Source of the DNA: an uncultured Candidatus Saccharibacteria bacterium
Lineage (GTDB): Bacteria > Patescibacteriota > Saccharimonadia > Saccharimonadales > Saccharimonadaceae
Assembly: GCA_947097085.1 (NCBI GenBank)
Contig: CAMUQR010000032.1
Location: 1 to 9,232, forward strand
Direction of reading: 5' to 3'
DNA length: 9,232 nt
Below, one piece after another: positions 1-5,758 of the stretch. The position numbers and the translations under genes are program-made. Numbering within the stretch: position 1 is the first letter of the stretch; each line of letters begins with the position of its first letter. The notes under the pieces are model-generated. The model was not told the origin of the DNA. It saw only the letters and a list, made by a program, of their open reading frames with translations, and made no database searches.

Positions 1-266
1 TTTGGTTGTGCAATATCAATTGCCGCCAAAATTGTGCTGGCATTCGACGTAACAGTCAAAGTTTTATCTGGAACGGTAATCGCCACCTCAACTTGATACT
101 GATCATCACGCTTTTTTGAAAGTTTCTCGAGAGTGACGTGACAACTGGCACTTTTCTTAGCGTGGCGTGGCAGATATTTCAAAGTGTGGCCGATTTTTTT
201 CTCAGCGTACTGTTTAATGGTATCATCGGCGTCATATTTAATGGTCGAAATTTCAACTTTGTTCAT
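1..266 (-). CDS. hpf: Ribosome hibernation promoting factor HPF/RaiA, partial (N-terminal 88 residues)
   Basis: This gene was translated by hand on the minus strand. It begins MNKVEISTIKYDADDT and runs off the left edge of the window after 88 codons. The visible part fits the beta-alpha-beta-beta-beta-alpha domain of the HPF/YfiA family: an N-terminal strand, a helix with a basic KKIGHTLKYLPRH stretch (about residues 23-35), the strands SCHVTLEKL and QYQVEVAITVP, and the start of the last helix (STILAAIDIAQ). Such proteins bind the 30S decoding centre and silence or dimerise ribosomes in stationary phase or stress. The ATG at 264-266 has an AAAGGA ribosome binding site about 6 nt upstream. 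A likely promoter of its own lies in the 83-nt gap after serS. Whether it is the short form or the long form with a dimerisation tail cannot be seen here. The family call rests on overall pattern, not on an alignment. Confidence 0.8.
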   Translation of the reverse strand, partial: MNKVEISTIKYDADDTIKQYAEKKIGHTLKYLPRHAKKSASCHVTLEKLSKKRDDQYQVEVAITVPDKTLTVTSNASTILAAIDIAQP

Positions 267-293
267 ATTTTCCTTTCAGTTTTGCTTGTCTTT

Positions 294-323
294 ATTTTAT
301 CATAAAGCTTCACTATCACTCAA
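294..323 (-). promoter_or_regulatory. Candidate sigma70-type promoter for hpf
   Basis: On the minus strand a TTGAGT box (318-323) stands 18 nt from TAAAAT (294-299). The -10 box is preceded by TG in the extended position (TGATAAAAT, 294-302). Transcription would start near 287 and give a leader of about 20 nt carrying the AAAGGA site of hpf. No convincing hairpin terminator separates it from serS, so read-through from the uppS-serS unit is also possible. The same 9-mer arises elsewhere in this window from Asp-Lys-Ile/Met codons, so the box alone is weak evidence. Its intergenic position and -35 partner are what support it. Confidence 0.5.
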
Positions 324-349
324 GAGGCTATCAAGTTTTGGCTCGCGTC

Positions 350-1651
350 CTAAATCTCCGTTCGACCGCCCAGGTATTTTTGCAGAACAGTTGGGATTTT
401 AACCTTAACGTCAGCAGTTTGACCGTTTTCAATAATCGCAATCAACAACCGACCAATCGCAAAAGCCGTCGCATCATTCGTATGGATTAACTCCAGCTCG
501 CCATTAGCACGACGGACGCGCGTTTGTAAACGACGTGCTTGATAATCCGTCATATAGTCAGCAGTGTGCGTTTCACGGTATTTGCCCTGACCTGGCAACC
601 ACACTTCCATATCAACGCCAGCAGCGTTTGGTTTACCGATATCAAAAGTACATTTTTTAATCACTTGATACGGTAATTCGAGCGCTTTTAACATATATTC
701 CTGAATTGCCACCAACAAGCGGTGTTCATCATGGCTTTTTTCAGCAGTCGTGAAGGTTTCCATTTCTAGTTTATCAAACTGGTGCATGCGTAGAATCCCC
801 TCCATATCCTTGCCATAAGTTCCAGCTTCTTTGCGGAAGCTAGTTGCATAGCCGAGATAGCGCACTGGCAACTCCGCTTCTTCAAAAATTTCACCAGCAT
901 GCATGCTTCCCAGAACGTGCTCCGCACTACCCTGTAGCCACAAATCCTCACCTTCAATCTTATAGCGATCTTCGCGAGGCTCGAGGCGATCCATGGCGTC
1001 ATACGGTGCAGTTTTAATCATATATGGCGGCAAAATCGGCATAAATGGTTTAGTGCTGATGTTCAGATTATTATCATGCACAATTTGCGCAATTACCGCC
1101 TCGTCACTCAGAGTATCCATCACGAAGTTGATAATTGCAAATTGCAATTTCACTAAATCACCTTTTAGATAAGCAAACCGCGCACCAGTCACTTGCGCCG
1201 CTCGTTCTTTATCAATCCAATCACGCATTTTAGCAATTTCGTAGTGATTTTTTGGTTCAAAATCAAACTTGGTTGGTTCGCCCACCTGATAATCAAGCAC
1301 GTTTTCATCCTCAGTCAAACCAACTGGCACACTATCAAGCGCCATATTCGGAACACGCTTCAACAGCGCTAAATATTGTTCATAATTCTGATTAAAGTCA
1401 GCCTCTAGTGCCGTTAATTGTTCTTTGATCGCTTTACCTTTATCAATAAGCTCTTGATCCGGCTTGCCAGCTTGCTTGATTTGGTCGGCGATTTGGTTAC
1501 GAGTTTGACGCAAGTCATCTAACTGCGCTTGTAGCTCACGGCGTCGATCATCCAACTTAATCAAATCCGCTACGCTCACATCAACACCTTTGTTGATAGC
1601 GTTTTGTTGGACTTTGTCTTGATTGTCGCGAATAAAATTGATATCTAGCAT
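350..1651 (-). CDS. serS: Serine--tRNA ligase (class II), divergent active-site motifs
   Basis: SerRS charges tRNA-Ser with serine in the cytoplasm. The 433-residue length is normal for the bacterial enzyme. Residues 1-105 form the long antiparallel coiled-coil arm that holds the tRNA-Ser variable arm. The class II core follows. Motif 2 is seen as SFRKEAGTYGKDMEGILRMHQFDKLE (about 271-296), and motif 3 as ATAFAIGRLLIAIIENGQ (394-411) with its class II arginine at 401. Several positions near the serine pocket differ from the usual bacterial forms. The usual TAE is SAE (242-244), the SxSN before DYQARR is TADY (363-366), and the LNGSGLAVGR type is NDATAFAIGR (392-401). These may be lineage traits. 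The ATG lies 1 nt after the uppS stop, and its AAAGGA site sits inside the last uppS codons, so the two are probably translationally coupled. The stop codon is TAG. Confidence 0.96.
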   Translation of the reverse strand: MLDINFIRDNQDKVQQNAINKGVDVSVADLIKLDDRRRELQAQLDDLRQTRNQIADQIKQAGKPDQELIDKGKAIKEQLTALEADFNQNYEQYLALLKRVPNMALDSVPVGLTEDENVLDYQVGEPTKFDFEPKNHYEIAKMRDWIDKERAAQVTGARFAYLKGDLVKLQFAIINFVMDTLSDEAVIAQIVHDNNLNISTKPFMPILPPYMIKTAPYDAMDRLEPREDRYKIEGEDLWLQGSAEHVLGSMHAGEIFEEAELPVRYLGYATSFRKEAGTYGKDMEGILRMHQFDKLEMETFTTAEKSHDEHRLLVAIQEYMLKALELPYQVIKKCTFDIGKPNAAGVDMEVWLPGQGKYRETHTADYMTDYQARRLQTRVRRANGELELIHTNDATAFAIGRLLIAIIENGQTADVKVKIPTVLQKYLGGRTEI

Positions 1652-1652
1652 A

Positions 1653-2333
1653 TTATTTTCCTTTATTAATTCTTACTTGTTGATAGTTTTTGATAATTGA
1701 TTGCAGTTCTTCTTGCGAAAAATCCGGCCACTTGGTTTGTGTAAAAACTAGTTCCGCGTATGAAGACTTCCAGAGAAGGAAGTTCGACAGGCGATGGTCG
1801 CCACCAGTGCGAATAATTAATTCCGGGTCAGTTAGACCCGCGGACCATAGACTTGATTCAAAAGTTTGTTCAGTCAGATTAGCCAGTTGCTCCGGCCGTA
1901 AAGTTTTAATCGCCTCAATAATTTCTGCCCGACCACCATACGAAACCGCGAAAAAAATCTCAATTCGCTGATTATGAGCAGTTTCTGCTTCCAACTCCGC
2001 CATCAGTTTTTGCAGTTTTGGTGAAAAGTCCGTTTTGCGTCCAATAAAATGAATCCGTGCCCCTTTGCGTCGTGCCTGCTCAGCGAACTTCTTAAACTGC
2101 ACCTCAAACAAGCTCATTAGTGCCCTGACTTCAATTGGCGTGCGATTCCAATTTTCGGTTGAAAATAGATAAAAACACAGTTGCTTGACACCTAACTCAA
2201 ACGCCCAATCAATCACATCCATCACTCGATCAGCGCCATATCGATGACCATCAAGTTTACTCATACCTTGTTCTACCGCCCAACGACGATTGCCATCTAC
2301 GATAAAACCAATTGACTGCACACTGTTGTTCAT
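1653..2333 (-). CDS. uppS: Isoprenyl (undecaprenyl) diphosphate synthase, cis-prenyltransferase
   Basis: The enzyme condenses farnesyl diphosphate with isopentenyl diphosphates in Z configuration to give undecaprenyl diphosphate, the lipid carrier for peptidoglycan and other wall polymers. It acts at the inner face of the membrane. Family motifs appear in order, numbered from the chosen ATG: DGNRRWA (13-19) with the Mg-binding Asp13, GHRYGAD (29-35), LFSTENWNR (56-64), SYGGR (131-135, with Ser where many homologues have Asn), and IIRTGGDHRLSNFLLW (173-188) followed by YAEL with Glu194. The length is 226 residues, slightly short. The frame stays open to a TTG at 2367-2369 (238 residues). The ATG at 2331-2333 is preferred because the 12 extra codons look unlike protein, overlap a promoter-like TAAAAT, and have no ribosome binding site. 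It is the first gene of a unit with serS, 1 nt apart. Confidence 0.93.
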   Translation of the reverse strand: MNNSVQSIGFIVDGNRRWAVEQGMSKLDGHRYGADRVMDVIDWAFELGVKQLCFYLFSTENWNRTPIEVRALMSLFEVQFKKFAEQARRKGARIHFIGRKTDFSPKLQKLMAELEAETAHNQRIEIFFAVSYGGRAEIIEAIKTLRPEQLANLTEQTFESSLWSAGLTDPELIIRTGGDHRLSNFLLWKSSYAELVFTQTKWPDFSQEELQSIIKNYQQVRINKGK

Positions 2334-2340
2334 AATTCTA

Positions 2341-2370
2341 ATTTTACTATTATTTGACTTTTTTAGCAAA
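2341..2370 (-). promoter_or_regulatory. Candidate promoter of uppS-serS, possibly giving a leaderless mRNA
   Basis: On the minus strand TTGCTA (about 2365-2370) lies 18 nt from TAAAAT (2341-2346). The chosen uppS ATG begins 8 nt after the -10 box, so the transcript could start at or within a base of the start codon. No Shine-Dalgarno sequence precedes the ATG, which fits a leaderless start. A second AT-rich candidate (TATTAT, 2392-2397) lies directly after the upstream hairpin and would give a leader of about 50 nt. The sequence alone does not choose between them. Confidence 0.35.
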
Positions 2371-2397
2371 AAACAGTTTTTGTCGTTTTATATAATA

Positions 2398-2427
2398 GAG
2401 GCACGCTCAATTATTTGAGCACGCCTC
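2398..2427 (-). terminator. Hairpin terminator of the envelope/ABC operon
   Basis: Five nucleotides after the permease stop codon, the minus-strand RNA can fold a 13-bp stem with an AUAA tetraloop. The outer arm is GAGGC, the inner arm is GCUCAA, and two G-U wobbles lie between them. In RNA of the opposite strand these two positions become A-C mismatches, so the hairpin is best formed in the direction of the genes. The tail is UAUUAUAU rather than a pure U tract, so termination may be partial. It separates the six-gene operon from uppS-serS. Confidence 0.65.
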
Positions 2428-2431
2428 AGCC

Positions 2432-3796
2432 TTATTCTGTCCGCAAGGCTTCAATTGGATCGAGCTTAGCAGCTTTACGACTTGGCAATAAGCCAGCCAC
2501 AATTGCCACCAGCATCAAAACTACAATCACGCCGACACCGAACTCTAGCTTAAACACCAATAAATCATGCTGACCAAAGTTCAAAGCCTGGGAAATTGCC
2601 GGATTAAAAATCACAGCTACGAGATAAGCTAGTGTCACACCAAATAGTCCGCCCAAGAAGCCAACCCAGCCAGCTTCATAGCGAAATAACCGTGCGATAT
2701 CGCGTCTTGAAGCACCTAGTGCCTTCATCAAGCCAATTTGCTGAGTACGTTCCAATACCGAAATATATTGAGTGTTGACGATGCCAAAGATACTGACAAT
2801 CAGTGCCAGCGCACCAAATCCCATAACGATGTTTTGTAGCACGTTAACAAAGGTGAAAATCATCGACTGCATATCTTTGGAAGTCATTGAATGATAACCA
2901 GCGTCTTTAAGTGATTGCTTAACACTCTCGGGAGTTTTGGCAACAGCTGTCGCCTGCACTAATAGATATTTTTGGTGCATTTCAGTACCAACCGTACTGA
3001 ACTCACTCAATTCTCGTGCTACATTTTGACTTACCCGAATCATTGGCATATTAGAGATCTGATCTGGTGATTTTTTAATCACTGCGGTAATTGTCAACTC
3101 TTTGTTAAGGGTTTTAACCTCAGTCAACTTACGCAAGCCAGCCTCGCCTTGTTCCATAAAGATTCGCCGAACAGTCGCTTCATCGACTTTTTGCGGTTGT
3201 TGCGCTACCGTAATCGTCATTTTAGAACCAACCATCTGATCGGCTGTTTTATTGAGCGTCTGTAAAAAACTCTCAGGAATGGTCACTTCATCATCATTTA
3301 GCTTCTGACCAACCGCTAAACTTTTGCCAGCGAGCGGTTCACTCTTCGTCGTGTGATCATGGACCATCACTGAAGCGATATATTTTTTATCCTTGACTGC
3401 CTCAAATACAGTATATTTAGGCGTGATATTATACATCGGCAAGACATCTTTTAAATCAGCTCGAGCTCGTAGCTTATCTAAATCTTGTTGGGTTAAACTA
3501 GTATAATCGCGCCCATAATAAGCCATAGCGTCGGGATTATATTCTTTTAGATCATTACCCATACCGCCATTGACGCGCATACTAACGAGCTTTTCATCCT
3601 TGGCAATGATTAATCCGTTAGGGTCGATATTACTCGAAATAATCCGATCAACATACTGACGCGCGCCCTCACCCGCCATCAACGAAGCCATAATCGCAAA
3701 ACCGCCCACCGCAATCGCCACACTGGTCAAAAAAGTACGCATCTTGGCCCGACGTAAGTTCCGACCAGCCCGTTTGATAATATCAATCGTTTTCAT
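2432..3796 (-). CDS. ABC transporter permease, MacB/FtsX type
   Basis: This 454-residue permease has the four-helix MacB/FtsX layout. The first membrane helix is at about 21-41, followed by a large external domain (about 42-313, MacB periplasmic-core-like). The remaining three helices lie at about 314-340, 377-400 and 417-437. The coupling-helix region ERTQQIGLMKALGASRRDI (349-367) and the C-terminal LPSRKAAKLDPIEALR (437-452) are strong family signatures. These proteins do not move substrates through a channel. They pass ATPase motion to the extracytoplasmic domain (mechanotransmission), for example in export of lipoproteins, toxins or peptides, or in wall-hydrolase control. The ATG overlaps the TAA of the ATPase gene by one base (TAATG), so the two form one complex, probably two of each subunit. 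No MacA-like adaptor or outer-membrane partner is nearby, as expected for a monoderm. The substrate is unknown. Confidence 0.92.
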   Translation of the reverse strand: MKTIDIIKRAGRNLRRAKMRTFLTSVAIAVGGFAIMASLMAGEGARQYVDRIISSNIDPNGLIIAKDEKLVSMRVNGGMGNDLKEYNPDAMAYYGRDYTSLTQQDLDKLRARADLKDVLPMYNITPKYTVFEAVKDKKYIASVMVHDHTTKSEPLAGKSLAVGQKLNDDEVTIPESFLQTLNKTADQMVGSKMTITVAQQPQKVDEATVRRIFMEQGEAGLRKLTEVKTLNKELTITAVIKKSPDQISNMPMIRVSQNVARELSEFSTVGTEMHQKYLLVQATAVAKTPESVKQSLKDAGYHSMTSKDMQSMIFTFVNVLQNIVMGFGALALIVSIFGIVNTQYISVLERTQQIGLMKALGASRRDIARLFRYEAGWVGFLGGLFGVTLAYLVAVIFNPAISQALNFGQHDLLVFKLEFGVGVIVVLMLVAIVAGLLPSRKAAKLDPIEALRTE

Positions 3797-4500
3797 TATT
3801 TCGTTCCTTTCTTACGGTTGTGAGAGTTGTGTTTTTCTTCAACCACCTCACCATCTTTAATCCGCACTAAGTGTTCACAGCGCCGCGCCAGTTCTTCGTC
3901 GTGAGTCACCACAATCAAAATTGCCCGCTCGGTTCTTTGGTAATCAAATAACAAATCCTCAACCACTTTTGAAGTTGCCGAGTCGAGATTGCCAGTTGGT
4001 TCATCCGCGAATAAAATCTTAGGCTTACCGACAATTGCTCGAGCAATCGCCAACCGTTGTTTTTGACCACCTGACAGATCGCCTGCCTTCACATTGATTT
4101 TATCAGCTAAATCAACTGCTTTAAGCGCCCGCTCAATGCGCTCACGTCGTTCACTAGCTGGTACGCCAGCGGTTTCTAGTGATAGGCTAACATTGTCATA
4201 ACAAGTCTCACCCGCCTCCACAAAGAAACTCTGAAAAATAAAACTCATTTTTTCGGCACGAAATTTATCAGTGTCTTTTGGTTTTAATTTTAAGATGTTT
4301 TGACCATCGACCACCACTTGACCCTTTTGTGGCTTATCCAGACCAGAAATCGCATGCATCAGCGTCGATTTGCCCGAACCGGACTTACCAACAATCGCCA
4401 CCGAACTATTATCTTCGAGCGTTAAATTAATATTTTTTAAAGCCACAAAAGCATTTTTACCCTTACCATAGGTTTTTCTGACGTTTTTAATTTCAATCAT
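3796..4500 (-). CDS. ABC transporter ATP-binding protein, MacB/LolD/FtsE-like
   Basis: This is a complete 234-residue nucleotide-binding subunit that powers the adjacent MacB-type permease from the cytoplasmic side. All motifs are intact: Walker A GKSGSGKST (38-46), Q-loop glutamine 90 in FIFQSF, signature LSGGQ (142-146), Walker B ILFADEP (162-168) with catalytic Glu167, D-loop NLDS (171-174) and H-loop His200. The DEPTGNLDS string is typical of the LolD/MacB/FtsE branch. The last 15 or so residues are a charged tail (EEKHNSHNRKKGTK). The ATG follows the TAA of the bactofilin-like gene with no gap (TAAATG), and its AGAGGA site lies within that gene's last codons. This indicates tight translational coupling and likely a fixed ratio of the products. 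The transported substrate cannot be told from the ATPase. Confidence 0.95.
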   Translation of the reverse strand: MIEIKNVRKTYGKGKNAFVALKNINLTLEDNSSVAIVGKSGSGKSTLMHAISGLDKPQKGQVVVDGQNILKLKPKDTDKFRAEKMSFIFQSFFVEAGETCYDNVSLSLETAGVPASERRERIERALKAVDLADKINVKAGDLSGGQKQRLAIARAIVGKPKILFADEPTGNLDSATSKVVEDLLFDYQRTERAILIVVTHDEELARRCEHLVRIKDGEVVEEKHNSHNRKKGTK

Positions 4501-5721
4501 TTATTTATCCTCTACTTGCTGATCCATTGGTTGATCTATCGACTCTTTTGCATTAGGCGTTCGCGCCCCAAGTGTTATTTTAATAAACAGTCCAGCACCC
4601 AAGCCAACCAAAGCAATATTAGCGCTTATTGATAAAGATGGCACGGTGTTTATCAACCCATAGACAAATACCCCAAATACTAACGCCAACCATTCACTAT
4701 GATTACCGAACAGCGCCAAGGTGTTATTAGCTAAGTAGTAAATTGCTAGCGGAATCGACAAAATCAACACTATCATGAACATTGCAAGCGACAAAATGGC
4801 AAATGGGATACCGATAACTGTAAGTGCCGCCAAAATCGACAACATCATAAGCAGGAACAGCAGAGTATAACCGACGCCAATATAGAAAAAATTAACTACC
4901 TTGAACTGCTCGCGACTCAAATCACGGAAGCGTTTTGGTCGTAATATCGTTACCATAACTAGCAAAATACTAACTGCCAGCACCCACAGTGCTGTACCAG
5001 GTATCTGACTGCGATGCTTCCAGTCAACCATTTTTGCAAATTCATGTGTAAATTTACCAGCAATCGCTGATTCAGCGATGTCCTTAGTATTACTTATATT
5101 AGATAAATTACCGGAAATCTTCGCAGTATCTGCCACTCTAGTATGGCGACTAGAGTAAATATTAGCATCACGACCGATTTGACCTTCGATATAAGTGTCC
5201 TCACTGGCAATCATTACATCACGACCGATTTTCCCCTCAACTCGTATTTGACCTCCAGATAGCATCGCATCTTTGCCGATTACCGCACCTTTTTGAATGG
5301 TTAGTTTTGGGGCAAAAATCGAAACATTACCGTGGATTTTCGCACCAGATGCAATTATCAGCTCATTAGCTACGGCGCGAACATCGCCTTTCACTTCTCC
5401 GCGAATTTCAATAGTCAGCGCTGCCGCCAATACATCATCTTCCACCACTCCGCCAATTGCACACCGACTAGAACTCACGCAAATCGCATCACCGTCAATC
5501 TGTTTATTGAGAGCAATTTCACTATCACCAGTCTCGACTTTTAATTGACTAGTCTGTTTGTCATCTTGATTATCGCCTGACAACTTGGTTGTTTGTGACG
5601 ACTCTGTATCTTGTTTCGCCTCGGCTAACACTAAGCCAGGTCGAGCAAGACCTATTACAGCTACTATCATCAGCGCCACCACACTCAATTTAATTAAAGT
5701 TTTCTTACTTATTTTGATCAT
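4501..5721 (-). CDS. Exported bactofilin-like beta-helix protein with C-terminal membrane domain
   Basis: The 406-residue protein has four parts. Residues 1-33 are a signal peptide (KISKKTLIK, a hydrophobic core, then a likely cut after VLA at 33). Residues 34-90 are a polar linker with two cysteines (81 and 87). Residues 95-210 are short hydrophobic strands with regular glycines (for example GEVKGDVRAVANELII, GAVIGKDAMLSGGQIRVEGKIGRDV), as in the bactofilin right-handed beta-helix (polymer-forming cytoskeletal family). Residues 241-385 hold about five membrane helices. The basic RPKRFRDLSR after the first of these helices (261-270) should face the cytoplasm, which puts the beta-helix outside the cell. 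Classical bactofilins are cytosolic polymers, so this is a membrane-anchored external variant, perhaps a scaffold for wall or surface complexes. It sits 37 nt after the DUF2207 gene and abuts the ABC ATPase gene, so a shared job is likely but unproven. The start has an AAGGA site. Confidence 0.82.
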   Translation of the reverse strand: MIKISKKTLIKLSVVALMIVAVIGLARPGLVLAEAKQDTESSQTTKLSGDNQDDKQTSQLKVETGDSEIALNKQIDGDAICVSSSRCAIGGVVEDDVLAAALTIEIRGEVKGDVRAVANELIIASGAKIHGNVSIFAPKLTIQKGAVIGKDAMLSGGQIRVEGKIGRDVMIASEDTYIEGQIGRDANIYSSRHTRVADTAKISGNLSNISNTKDIAESAIAGKFTHEFAKMVDWKHRSQIPGTALWVLAVSILLVMVTILRPKRFRDLSREQFKVVNFFYIGVGYTLLFLLMMLSILAALTVIGIPFAILSLAMFMIVLILSIPLAIYYLANNTLALFGNHSEWLALVFGVFVYGLINTVPSLSISANIALVGLGAGLFIKITLGARTPNAKESIDQPMDQQVEDK

Positions 5722-5758
5722 ATCTTTCCTTTTTTATTCTAAGCGACTTACTTAAGAC

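Noticed and set aside
267..349. Possible terminator between serS and hpf
   Set aside because: Only short imperfect inverted repeats can be drawn, without a GC-rich stem or a T tract in the right place.
184..402. 72-residue plus-strand ORF covering the hpf start and the serS end
   Set aside because: It is antisense to two recognisable genes and to the hpf promoter, with no ribosome binding site or family signature.
2334..2369. Longer uppS start at TTG (12 extra codons)
   Set aside because: There is no ribosome binding site, it is a weak start codon, the sequence is promoter-like and AT-rich, and the ATG start already leaves a normal short lead before the DGN motif.
2354..2396. Plus-strand TTGACT and TATAAT as a promoter reading into the permease gene from its 3' end
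   Set aside because: The spacing is 31 nt, far from the 16-18 nt needed, and no plus-strand gene lies downstream. The TATAAT is the complement of the AT-rich tail of the terminator.
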